Positions 1-6,572 of a stretch of 7,479 nucleotides of DNA are shown here, in pieces. The stretch's first letter is position 1, and each line of letters starts with the position of its first letter. Both the position numbers and the translations under genes were made by a program. The stretch is taken from positions 1-7,479 of the forward strand of contig VGXJ01000081.1 of the NCBI GenBank assembly GCA_016873375.1, written 5' to 3'. The stretch comes from Phycisphaerae bacterium (GTDB lineage Bacteria; Planctomycetota; Phycisphaerae; Phycisphaerales; SM1A02). Under the pieces are notes generated by a model. That model did not search any database, was not told the origin of the DNA, and worked only from the letters and a program-made list of their open reading frames with translations.

Positions 1-336
1 CGCGCGGTACTCGAACCCGGCTGGGACTGGTCGAACGCGATCCCGATCGCCGTCGGGCTGTTCGCAATCGCCTTCGTCAGTTTCCTGCGCTGGCTCGTCG
101 TGCGGCAGGTGAGCAAGACCGTGCAGCGCATGAAGGACTTGACGGCCTTGGGCATTGATCCGAAGGCGATCGAGGCGCTTGCTGACCAGATGACGGTGGG
201 CGCAGCGGCTTCCACGGCCGAGCCCACCGCACCGCCCGCGGCTCTCGGGCCGGCGGATCCAGACGCACCAGCGAAGCCTTCAGGACCCGCCGACCTCAAG
301 CCCACCTTCCACGGCGACCTGCCCGGAGCGCGTTGA
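1..336 (+). CDS. Unrecognised membrane protein, C-terminal part
   Basis: The reading frame is open from the first base to the TGA at 334-336, giving 111 visible residues; the N-terminus is outside the window. A GTG at 100 could be read as a start, but the frame upstream of it encodes a convincing membrane helix (about residues 14-34, AIPIAVGLFAIAFVSFLRW), so the gene almost certainly begins further left. After the helix comes a basic, probably cytoplasmic segment (VVRQVSKTVQRMKDL). Next is a short helical stretch (GIDPKAIEALADQM) and then a Pro/Ala-rich, low-complexity tail of about 40 residues. I do not recognise the family. It ends 17 bases before fcl on the same strand, so the two could be cotranscribed, but nothing in the protein ties it to glycan synthesis. 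Confidence 0.7.
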   Translation, partial: RAVLEPGWDWSNAIPIAVGLFAIAFVSFLRWLVVRQVSKTVQRMKDLTALGIDPKAIEALADQMTVGAAASTAEPTAPPAALGPADPDAPAKPSGPADLKPTFHGDLPGAR

Positions 337-353
337 GCGCGCAGTAGCATCGC

Positions 354-1286
354 GTGATGGATCATTCGGCACGGATCTTCGTCGCGGGGCACCGCGGCAT
401 GGTGGGCTCGGCGATCGTGCGTCGGCTCCAGCAGCGCGGGTACACGAACCTGCTGATGCGGACGCGGCACGAACTCGATCTGCTCGATCAGCGCGCGACC
501 TACGACTTCCTGGCCGAGCATCGACCTGACTTCGTCTTCATCGCTGCGGCAAAGGTCGGCGGGATCCTGGCCAACAACACCTACCGCGCCGACTTCATCC
601 AGCAGAACCTGCAGACCATGCTGAACCTGGTGCACGGATCGCACCTGGCCGGCGTCGAGCGGCTGCTGTTCTTGGGGTCGAGCTGCATCTATCCCAAGAT
701 GGCCCCGCAGCCGATCCGCGAGGAGTCGCTGCTGAGCGGCCCGCTCGAAGAGACCAACGCGCCCTACGCGATCGCGAAGATCGCGGGCATCTCGATGTGC
801 GAGAGCTACACCCGCCAGCACGGTCGCCGCTACACGAGCGCGATGCCCTGCAATCTGTACGGCCCCGGCGACAACTACGATCCCGATGGCAGTCATGTGA
901 TCCCTGCGATCATCCGCAAGGTGCACCATGCCAAGATGCGGCGCGAGCCGAGCGTGCCCGTGTGGGGCACCGGCACGCCGCGGCGCGAGTTCCTGTTTGT
1001 CGATGACCTTGCCGATGGCTGCATCAGGCTGATGGAGCTTGGCTACGACGGACCGTTCGTGAACATCGGCAGCGGGACCGATGTGACGATCCGCGAACTC
1101 GTCGAGACGGTGATGGATGTGGTGGGCTACACCGGCTCGATCGAGCTCGACACCAGCAAGCCCGATGGCACGCCGCGCAAGCTCATGGATGTGTCACGCA
1201 TGCATGCGCTGGGTTGGAAGGCCACGACCACGCTGCGCGATGGGCTTCGGGTCGCCTACGACGACTTCCTCGCACGGCACATGTAA
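354..1286 (+). CDS. fcl: GDP-L-fucose synthase
   Basis: This cytoplasmic SDR-family enzyme is a bifunctional epimerase/reductase. It converts GDP-4-keto-6-deoxy-D-mannose to GDP-L-fucose with NADPH. The 310 residues match the family length (E. coli WcaG/Fcl has 321). The NADP-binding motif GHRGMVG is at 12-18. The family stretches AAAKVGG (64-70), GSSCIYPK (108-115) and PYAIAKIAG (137-145) follow, then NLYGPGDNYDP (167-177), SHVIPA (180-185) and KPDGTPRKL (269-277). By alignment from memory with E. coli, the catalytic residues are Ser109, Cys111, Tyr138, Lys142 and His181, all present. The start is GTG at 354 or ATG at 357; there is no clear Shine-Dalgarno sequence to choose between them. The family needs GDP-mannose 4,6-dehydratase (gmd) upstream in the pathway, and that gene is not in the window. 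After the TAA stop the same frame continues into a dockerin-like tail, described separately. Confidence 0.95.
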   Translation: MMDHSARIFVAGHRGMVGSAIVRRLQQRGYTNLLMRTRHELDLLDQRATYDFLAEHRPDFVFIAAAKVGGILANNTYRADFIQQNLQTMLNLVHGSHLAGVERLLFLGSSCIYPKMAPQPIREESLLSGPLEETNAPYAIAKIAGISMCESYTRQHGRRYTSAMPCNLYGPGDNYDPDGSHVIPAIIRKVHHAKMRREPSVPVWGTGTPRREFLFVDDLADGCIRLMELGYDGPFVNIGSGTDVTIRELVETVMDVVGYTGSIELDTSKPDGTPRKLMDVSRMHALGWKATTTLRDGLRVAYDDFLARHM

Positions 1287-1448
1287 AGGCCGCGCTGCGG
1301 CGACCTGAACGGCGACGGCAGCATCGATGGCGCCGACCTTGGTGCGATGCTCGATGCGTGGGGCCGGTCAAACAGCACCGCCGACCTGAATCTGGACGGC
1401 TCGGTCGGCGGCGCGGATCTTGGCGCGCTGCTTGGGGGCTGGGGCTGA
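1287..1448 (+). pseudogene. Orphan dockerin-like tail, in frame behind the fcl stop
   Basis: Directly after the fcl TAA (1284-1286), and in the same frame, 53 sense codons run to a TGA at 1446-1448. They encode two EF-hand-type loops. The first is DLNGDGSIDGAD (1302-1337), followed by LGAMLDAWG. The second is DLNLDGSVGGAD (1383-1418), followed by LGALLGGWG. Calcium-ligand positions 1, 3, 5 and 12 are acidic or Asn in both loops. This is the layout of the C-terminal tail on the hydrolase at 3320-4351. There is no start codon, signal peptide or protein body attached, and a cytoplasmic fucose synthase would not be expected to carry such a tail. The likeliest reading is the remnant of a secreted-protein gene whose body was lost. 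Translation by stop-codon readthrough is possible but unsupported. Confidence 0.6.
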
Positions 1449-1457
1449 ATCCCTGGA

Positions 1458-1486
1458 TTGCCCTGTCTTCTGGCATCGCGTAGTGT
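1458..1486 (+). promoter_or_regulatory. Possible promoter of the glycosyltransferase gene
   Basis: TTGCCC (1458-1463) and TAGTGT (1481-1486) are separated by 17 bases and resemble a weak sigma-70 promoter. The matches are 4 of 6 and 3 of 6, including the key TA...T positions of the -10 box. A transcript starting about seven bases after the -10 box would begin at the GTG of the next gene, that is, leaderless. In GC-rich DNA such matches arise by chance, so this is weak evidence. Confidence 0.25.
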
Positions 1487-1492
1487 CGTCAT

Positions 1493-2422
1493 GTGACTTC
1501 AAGCAACGACGCACCTCGGCGCATGCCGCCTTGGCCAGTGAATCCGTGGCACTGGCCACCGATCAAGCGGCTCCGACGAACGCTTCGGATACGCGCGAAC
1601 GAGCGATTCTGGAGTCGACCCGCTCCACCGGCTCGACGGACCACGAACTCGCGCATCGTGGTCACGCTCGCGAAATCCCCCCGGCGGCTCAAAGTTCTCC
1701 AACCAGTCCCTCAGAGCATCGAGCATCAGTCCATTCCTCCGGACGAGATTCACCTCAACATTCCGCGCGTTTTCGCTCAAACGGGTGAACGCTACCAATT
1801 CCAAGAGTGGCTTCGTCGCTGCTCGTCTCGGATCTCGGTGCATCGACTTGATGACATCGTTCCTGCGACCAAAGATGTGCCGACCATCAAACGATTCACC
1901 ATCGACGACGATGTGGTTGTCGTCACCGCAGACGATGATATTCGGTATCTCCCGCGGACTCTTAAAGTCCTGGTGGAGGCCGTCTCTGCCTCGCCCGAAT
2001 CGGCCTTCGGCCTGAGCGGCTACGACCGCGGCGAGTCGTTCCGCAATGTCTCCAGGCCGTTCTCCGGCCCCGTCCAGGTACTTGAGGGATGGGCTGGCTG
2101 GGCGGCATCTCGCCGTGCCCTCGGTGCGGGACTCTCGGACTACTTCGCCATGTGTGCGCCGTATCGCCCCTGTTTCCTCCACGACGACATCGTCATGTCC
2201 AACTGGCTCGCCGCCAACGGAGTCGCGCGACGGCGCATTGTTGACCCTTGGGCAAATACTCGGATGATCAAGCGTCGCGGCGCTCAAATGGCTGTTGGCT
2301 ACGAAGCGGACGCCTTGCACCGGGGCGCAAGCAGCGAAGCCAGCGGGCTCGATCCACGGGGGGTCAAGAACGCCCGCTGCGAGCTTGGATCGTGGCGCAT
2401 GGAGACTGGACCATCGCCATGA
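1493..2422 (+). CDS. Glycosyltransferase-like protein (GT-A type, DDD motif)
   Basis: The protein has 309 residues and probably transfers a sugar from a nucleotide donor onto a surface glycan; donor and acceptor cannot be read from the sequence. The conserved part begins near residue 54 with IVVTLAKSPRRLKVL, followed by PDEIHLNIPRVF (83-94). This resembles the opening of a family of GT2-like enzymes that begin with a strand, an S-x-P-x-R-L element and an (I/L)xLNIP strand. The putative metal- and nucleotide-binding motif is TADDDIRY (145-152), just after the strand DDVVVV. Downstream, LHDDIVMSNWLAANGV (229-244) matches the second acidic motif of such enzymes. Residues 1-53 are Pro/Arg-rich and look unconserved. 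The start is therefore uncertain: GTG 1493 gives the longest form, ATG 1523 is an alternative, and neither has an obvious ribosome binding site. There is no signal peptide or membrane helix. The end overlaps the next gene by four bases (ATGA), indicating translational coupling. Confidence 0.75.
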   Translation: MTSSNDAPRRMPPWPVNPWHWPPIKRLRRTLRIRANERFWSRPAPPARRTTNSRIVVTLAKSPRRLKVLQPVPQSIEHQSIPPDEIHLNIPRVFAQTGERYQFQEWLRRCSSRISVHRLDDIVPATKDVPTIKRFTIDDDVVVVTADDDIRYLPRTLKVLVEAVSASPESAFGLSGYDRGESFRNVSRPFSGPVQVLEGWAGWAASRRALGAGLSDYFAMCAPYRPCFLHDDIVMSNWLAANGVARRRIVDPWANTRMIKRRGAQMAVGYEADALHRGASSEASGLDPRGVKNARCELGSWRMETGPSP

Positions 2423-3216
2423 TCGATCGAACCCTGACGACTGCCGTGCGCCCGCGCGATCTGGTCAGGCTGGGTCGGCCCGGAGACGGCGGCTACGCCG
2501 TCCCCGCGGACCTCCTCCGGACCTGCGACGGCGTCATCGGACTTGGTGTTCGCGATGATTGGACCTTCGAACACGCCGCAGCATCTCGCATGCAGCGCTG
2601 CCGCGGTGTGCACTTGTACGACCCGACGACGACGATGCGTTGGCTCACTGGGCGAAGCCTTCGCGTGCTGCCCAAGGTCTTGGCTCACACCATCACGATG
2701 GACCGAGCTCGCTTGTCAGAGGACCTGCATCGGCTCGTTGCACCCGCTCGATATCTGATGTTTCCAGTGCGGTCGACACATCATTACCGGGAATGGGCTG
2801 GCGAGCGGGTGGGGACCCCACTCAGAACCATCATTGAACGTATGAAGTCAGAGGGTGCCAGCAACATCTTGCTCAAGTTCGACATCGAGGGCGGCGAGTA
2901 CCAGTTGCTTGAAGACCCGGCAACTTGGGCTCCTGATGTTGCCATGCTGGTCGCCGAGTTCCACGATTTGGAGCCTGATCCTTCTGCATTCCATTCGCTG
3001 CTGCGCCTCATCAATCAGTTCTTCACCCCGGTACACATCCACGGCAACTCAGGTGCTGGCCAACTGGCCTGCGGCTTCCCGCGTGTTCCTGAAATCACGT
3101 TCGTTCGCAACAACCTGCTCCCCTCTGATGTACGACGATCCGCGCAGAAGTACCCAGTTCCAGGCCTCGACCAAGGCAATCAGCGTGGACACGACCCGCT
3201 GGCCTTCGATGCCTGA
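2419..3216 (+). CDS. FkbM-family SAM-dependent methyltransferase
   Basis: The protein has 265 residues and is probably a cytoplasmic O-methyltransferase acting on a sugar or glycan. The start is taken as ATG 2419, overlapping the glycosyltransferase stop as ATGA. The frame is open upstream to 2248, but the extra 57 residues fall inside the preceding gene and look unlike the family. Residues 15-26 (LVRLGRPGDGGY) followed by GVIGLGVRDDWTFE (38-51) match the family opening, in which a DGGY motif precedes the SAM-binding strand. LLKFDIEGGEYQLLED (151-166) is the hallmark FkbM/Methyltransf_21 motif. VAEFHDL (178-184), FTPVHIHGN (202-210) and PEITFVRNNLL (224-234) also fit the C-terminal half of the fold. 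With fcl and a glycosyltransferase upstream, methylation of fucose or of another surface-glycan sugar is a reasonable inference, not something the sequence shows. Confidence 0.85.
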   Translation: MIDRTLTTAVRPRDLVRLGRPGDGGYAVPADLLRTCDGVIGLGVRDDWTFEHAAASRMQRCRGVHLYDPTTTMRWLTGRSLRVLPKVLAHTITMDRARLSEDLHRLVAPARYLMFPVRSTHHYREWAGERVGTPLRTIIERMKSEGASNILLKFDIEGGEYQLLEDPATWAPDVAMLVAEFHDLEPDPSAFHSLLRLINQFFTPVHIHGNSGAGQLACGFPRVPEITFVRNNLLPSDVRRSAQKYPVPGLDQGNQRGHDPLAFDA

Positions 3217-3246
3217 ACGAGCCGCGACTGTCCACCCGCACCAACA

Positions 3247-3265
3247 TCCATGGTGTTCCCATGGA
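3247..3265 (+). repeat. Short inverted repeat between methyltransferase and hydrolase
   Basis: TCCATGG and CCATGGA form a perfect 7-base-pair stem with a TGTTC loop, 31 bases after the methyltransferase stop. No T-run follows on either side, so a rho-independent terminator is not well supported. It could be a protein-binding site or chance. Confidence 0.3.
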
Positions 3266-3272
3266 CGATGAC

Positions 3273-3300
3273 TTGCTCACGGGCCATGTGCTTGCACAAT
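3273..3300 (+). promoter_or_regulatory. Possible promoter of the secreted hydrolase
   Basis: TTGCTC (3273-3278) and CACAAT (3295-3300) are 16 bases apart and resemble weak -35 and -10 boxes; the -10 box matches 4 of 6. They lie just upstream of a GAGG at 3308-3311, which is eight bases before the hydrolase ATG and is a plausible ribosome binding site. The 103-base gap after the methyltransferase gives room for an independent promoter. Confidence 0.25.
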
Positions 3301-3319
3301 CGATGCCGAGGCTCTTCCA

Positions 3320-4351
3320 ATGAACTACCACGCACTGACTGTCCTGCTTGCCCTCACCGCGCAGGCCGTTGCCGATGACCTGTCGGCGCCGGGGGCGCTG
3401 CTCGCTGCGCGGCGGGATGTCACGGTCGTGAGGCAGGATGGCTCGAGCTTCACCGCAACCATCCACTACCCCGGAACGAGCACCGCGGTCGGCGCACCCT
3501 TGAACCCCGCAGCCGGCCCCTACCCGATCATCGCGTTCGGCCACGGTTTCCTCTCGCCGGTCACGCTCTATCAATCGACCGGTGCGCACCTGGCCACGTG
3601 GGGCTTCGTCACGATCCTGCCGCAGACCCAGGGCAGCCTCCTTCCGAGCCACGGCGCGTTTGCGGCTGACCTCGTGTCGAGCCTCGATTGGCTCGCGGGG
3701 CAAGCGACGGTCGCGGGGTCGCCTTGGTTCGGCGGCGTCGATGGTTCGCGTCGCGGGGTGATGGGCCACTCGATGGGCGGCGGCTGCTCGCTGCTGGCTG
3801 CGCAGTCCGATCCGCGCATTCGCTGCGTCGTGCCCTGGGCCGCGGCGAACACGAACCCCAGCTCGATCACGGCGGCACTCAGCGTGGAGTGCGCCACGCG
3901 ACTGATCGTCGGCAGTCAGGACACGATCGTCGCGCCGAGCTCGACGAGCGCGATGTACCCCAACCTCGCGGGCCCATCGCAGCTGGTCACGATCATCGGC
4001 GGATACCACTGCGGCTTCATCGACGCATCCATCCCCTTCTGCGATTCAGGATCGATCACGCGCGAGCAGCAGCTCTCGATCGTGCGGCGCGAATCGACTG
4101 AGTTCCTGCTCTTGCACCTGAAGGGCGACTTCACGCGATGGAGCGAGTGCTGGGATGCGCCTGCCGCGGGCAACGGCATCACCCAGAGCGCGACCCGCAC
4201 GGCCGACATCGACGGCGATGGCCGCACGAATGGGTTCGATCTGGGCATCCTGCTCTCGAACTTCGGCGGCAGCGGCGCCGGCGACATCGATGGCGATGGC
4301 TTGATCGGCGGTCCCGATCTGGGCGCGCTGCTTGCAGCGTGGACGGGCTGA
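3320..4351 (+). CDS. Secreted alpha/beta hydrolase with dockerin-like tail
   Basis: The protein has 343 residues and is predicted to be exported. Residues 1-18 form a short signal peptide ending AQAVA before DD. The core is an alpha/beta hydrolase of the cutinase/PET-hydrolase, chlorophyllase or dienelactone-hydrolase type. The strand YPIIAFGHGF (68-77) carries the oxyanion-hole region. The nucleophile elbow GHSMGGG (149-155) contains Ser151. The acid is probably Asp201 in GSQDTIVAP, and the base is His230 in GGYHCGF. Six cysteines in the mature part are compatible with disulphides. Residues 295-343 hold two EF-hand-type loops, DIDGDGRTNGFD (296-307) and DIDGDGLIGGPD (322-333), each followed by an LG-x-LL-x-x-(F/W) helix. 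This is a dockerin type I-like tail typical of planctomycete secreted proteins. The substrate is probably an ester, but polyester, lipid or carbohydrate ester cannot be told apart. GAGG eight bases before the ATG supports the start. Confidence 0.85.
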   Translation: MNYHALTVLLALTAQAVADDLSAPGALLAARRDVTVVRQDGSSFTATIHYPGTSTAVGAPLNPAAGPYPIIAFGHGFLSPVTLYQSTGAHLATWGFVTILPQTQGSLLPSHGAFAADLVSSLDWLAGQATVAGSPWFGGVDGSRRGVMGHSMGGGCSLLAAQSDPRIRCVVPWAAANTNPSSITAALSVECATRLIVGSQDTIVAPSSTSAMYPNLAGPSQLVTIIGGYHCGFIDASIPFCDSGSITREQQLSIVRRESTEFLLLHLKGDFTRWSECWDAPAAGNGITQSATRTADIDGDGRTNGFDLGILLSNFGGSGAGDIDGDGLIGGPDLGALLAAWTG

Positions 4352-4416
4352 AGCCACGCGGCGCTTGACTCCGCGCAGAACTTTCGACGCGCAAGCTTCG
4401 CCCAAACTCCTCCTGC

Positions 4417-4452
4417 AAAAGAACGACGGCACCTCGAAGAGAGGTGCCGTCG
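4417..4452 (-). terminator. Rho-independent terminator of the 691-residue protein gene
   Basis: CGACGGCACCTC (4424-4435) and GAGGTGCCGTCG (4441-4452) form a perfect 12-base-pair GC-rich stem with a GAAGA loop. On the minus strand it is followed by TTCTTTT (4423-4417), a fair U-tract. It lies about 45 bases after the stop of the minus-strand gene. On the plus strand no T-run follows, so for the converging hydrolase the hairpin may only protect the 3' end or act weakly. Confidence 0.8.
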
Positions 4453-4496
4453 CGTGGATCGCAGATGATCGTCGAGCGGTCCGGGGACCGCCCAGC

Positions 4497-6572
4497 TCAG
4501 CGGCGTCCGCCGCCGCCGCGCATGCCGCCACCGCCTCGGTAGCCGCCGCCACTGCGGGCATACCCGCCGTAACGCGAGCCCTCGCCGGAGCGGAAGCCTG
4601 AAGTATCGCCCCCAGCACTGTGGTAGCCGTCCATGCCGCGGTTGGCCATGGAACCGTTGCGTGCGCCGCCGCGGTTGCCGGCGTTGGCGCCGCGTGAGTT
4701 GTTCCAACGGTTCCGCGCGGCGTCGGCTGCGCGACCGTCACCACGGTTGTTCAACGCGCGATCAACCATGCCGCGGTCGTGCCATCCGCGGCTGAAGGCG
4801 CCCCAGCCGCCATCGCCCCAGCCGCCGCAGCCCCAGCCCCAGCCGCAACCCCATCCGCAGCCGTAGCCCCACGCGCAGCCCCAGTACGGGCTCCAGCCCC
4901 AGCCGCCGTAGCCATCGGTGTAGATCGACGGATACACATCGGCGTAGCCGTACGACCAACCGTCATCCTGCTCGGGCGCGTAGGTGCCGCTGCTGTAGGA
5001 GTATTCGCTCTGGTTGCCGAAGGTGTTCGGGAAGCTCAGGGCGATGTAGGTGGTCGAATTGAGCTTGGACTGGTCGACCGGAGCTGCATTCGAGGCGTTG
5101 TAGTCGTAGCCAGTACCAAACACCGGCACGCCACCCTGCATGTAGGTGCCGAGGTAGCCAGCGGTGCTGCCGAAGGTCACCGAGGTCGGGGTCGAGGCCA
5201 CGACTTCGACGAAGCTGCAGGCGTAGACCGGCGACGATGCGGGGATCGAGTAGATCGATGCCGGCACCGAGTCGCACACGCTCCACGGACCTGAGCTCGA
5301 GGCCGCGGTGTACCACGCGCCGTCATCGCAGCAATAGAAGGTGTTGCCGGCCTGGATCACCGGCTGTGAGGCGTTGGTCGCGAAGGACAGGTCGCCACTG
5401 ATCGGGGCGAAGGCCGGTGTGCCCGTGAACTTGACCCTGCACGGCACGCCGGTGCGTTGCACCGTGACCGCCCGGACGATGCTGCTGGCGACCGCAGCCG
5501 ACTTGGACTCGATCGTGCCAGGCACGCTGGCGCGTGCGGCGGCGAGCATGCCCTGGGCCGGGAGGTTGGCGAACGACGAGGGGATGTCAGAGGCAGCCAC
5601 ATAGGTCCACGGACCGTCCTTCAGGCTGGGCGCCGAGTACCAGCGTCCGGAAGCAAGCAGCCACCAAGTGCCGTTCGTGCGCAGGACCGGCATCGACGCA
5701 TTGGAGACGCGCTCGACACCGTCGCAGGCTGCAGCGAGCTTCGGGGCTCCGTTGATCGAGATCAGGACCGTCGGCGAGGTCGCCACGATCACATCGGGCG
5801 TGGCACGTTTGACCGAATTCGCCGACGCGGAGCGCGGACCCGCGACCGAGTGCACGGCATCGAGGACTTCGTCGGGCGGGGTGTTGTCCGTCGCCGCGAA
5901 CGGTCCCTTGAGGTCACTGGCCGAGAGCCACACGGTGCTACCCACACGGGAGTACCACGCGCCATCGGGCGACTTGAGCAGGATGCTGGGGGTGTTGACG
6001 ACGCGCTTCCATCCGGCGCCGCAATCACCAAGCACCGGGTCGCCGTTCACCGACACGAGCACGGCAGCGCGCTCGACCACGCGGATCGTCGGTACGGGGT
6101 TCGAGAGATCCGGGACATCGCGCGATGAGTCGATCGCGATCCCCTGGACGATGGTGGGCAGCGTGGCCTCGATGGCCATGCCATCGAGAAGACCGCCAAG
6201 GGCCGAGGTCATCGCATCGCCCGAGCCATCGGTCATGGTGCACGAGTTGATGGTGAAGTTTCCCAGCTCGACATAGCCAGGTGCGTTGGCTTGCGAGATG
6301 ACGGCCGTCATCTGGATCGTGCCATTCACGGGCTTTCCATTGCCGGTGCTGATCTGCGCGGCGCAGGTCATGGTGACGGTGTTGCCCGAGATGCCCGTGT
6401 ACGAGGGGGCGTTGAGCACATAGGTCTTGCCATCGACCGTGGCCTTCTGCGGCCACTCCGACACGGCAGTCGCCGAGGTCGTGGTGGACGGTGCTGGGGC
6501 CTGAAGCGCGGCAGCGGGCGCAGCGAGGAGGGTCGTCAGGCTGATGGCGGTGCAAACGGTGGTCAGACGCAT
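4497..6572 (-). CDS. Exported modular protein with three repeats and W/G/C- and R/G-rich C-terminus
   Basis: The protein has 691 residues and no certain function. The start is the ATG at 6572-6570. It begins a clean signal peptide (MRLTTVCTAISLTTLLAAPAAALQ) and has an AAAGGA ribosome binding site eight bases upstream. A frame opening at 6698 adds 42 basic residues and is rejected. Residues 40-160 form an N-terminal domain. Three related modules follow at about 171-225, 269-325 and 380-436, each ending in W-Y/F-x6-12-GP-W/F. Residues 437-490 (VPASIYSIPASSPVY, GYLGTYMQGGVPVFGTGY) resemble the end of a group of large exported bacterial proteins that databases sometimes label carbohydrate-binding family V/XII; this is from memory and tentative. 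Residues 554-597 are Gly/Trp/Cys-rich, and 598-691 are Arg/Gly/Asn-rich with GGYRGGGGMRGGGGRR at the end. A cell-envelope or extracellular binding role is inferred. A good terminator follows. Confidence 0.8.
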   Translation of the reverse strand: MRLTTVCTAISLTTLLAAPAAALQAPAPSTTTSATAVSEWPQKATVDGKTYVLNAPSYTGISGNTVTMTCAAQISTGNGKPVNGTIQMTAVISQANAPGYVELGNFTINSCTMTDGSGDAMTSALGGLLDGMAIEATLPTIVQGIAIDSSRDVPDLSNPVPTIRVVERAAVLVSVNGDPVLGDCGAGWKRVVNTPSILLKSPDGAWYSRVGSTVWLSASDLKGPFAATDNTPPDEVLDAVHSVAGPRSASANSVKRATPDVIVATSPTVLISINGAPKLAAACDGVERVSNASMPVLRTNGTWWLLASGRWYSAPSLKDGPWTYVAASDIPSSFANLPAQGMLAAARASVPGTIESKSAAVASSIVRAVTVQRTGVPCRVKFTGTPAFAPISGDLSFATNASQPVIQAGNTFYCCDDGAWYTAASSSGPWSVCDSVPASIYSIPASSPVYACSFVEVVASTPTSVTFGSTAGYLGTYMQGGVPVFGTGYDYNASNAAPVDQSKLNSTTYIALSFPNTFGNQSEYSYSSGTYAPEQDDGWSYGYADVYPSIYTDGYGGWGWSPYWGCAWGYGCGWGCGWGWGCGGWGDGGWGAFSRGWHDRGMVDRALNNRGDGRAADAARNRWNNSRGANAGNRGGARNGSMANRGMDGYHSAGGDTSGFRSGEGSRYGGYARSGGGYRGGGGMRGGGGRR
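4782..4913 (-). repeat. Low-complexity Gly/Trp/Cys coding stretch
   Basis: Residues 554-597 of the exported protein consist almost only of Gly, Trp, Cys, Tyr and Ala in WG, GWG and GCGWG steps. The repeated TGG-GGC codon pairs put eight GGGG runs on the coding strand (complements at 4801, 4816, 4831, 4837, 4849, 4867, 4879 and 4897), all in the same codon phase. The run is therefore driven by the Trp-Gly dipeptide. Confidence 0.75.
5265..6062 (-). repeat. Three divergent copies of a W-x-GPW module
   Basis: The copies lie at 5898-6062, 5598-5768 and 5265-5435 (residues 171-225, 269-325 and 380-436), about 100 residues apart. Each starts with a strand (VLVSVNGDPVL, VLISINGAPKL, VKFTGTPAF). Each continues through an S/T-x-P-V/I-L/I element (TPSILLK, SMPVLRT, SQPVIQA) to an aromatic G-x-W-Y motif, and ends with GPF or GPW. 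Copies one and two are the most alike. This is protein-level similarity read by eye; DNA similarity is low. Confidence 0.6.

Noticed and set aside
1284..1286. Recoding of the fcl TAA (readthrough or unusual amino acid)
   Set aside because: The fcl product ends at the normal family length, and no recoding hairpin or context was seen; decay of a neighbouring gene is simpler.
1499..2320. 273-codon open frame on the minus strand
   Set aside because: It is antisense to the glycosyltransferase, shows no recognisable motif, and long shadow frames are expected at this GC content.
2248..2418. Upstream extension of the methyltransferase frame
   Set aside because: It lies inside the glycosyltransferase, is basic and unlike the family, and the ATG at 2419 forms a normal ATGA overlap.
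3095..4009. 304-codon open frame on the minus strand
   Set aside because: It is an Arg-rich shadow opposite the hydrolase, which has signal peptide, triad and tail in its own frame.
4801..4910. CCCCAGCC-type periodicity as a CRISPR or noncoding tandem repeat
   Set aside because: Spacing is irregular but always in codon phase, and it encodes Trp-Gly repeats; no spacer-repeat structure is present.
4779..5294. Ala/Pro-rich open frame on the plus strand
   Set aside because: It is the complement of the Gly/Trp-rich coding stretch of the exported protein, and its periodic AP steps are a by-product.
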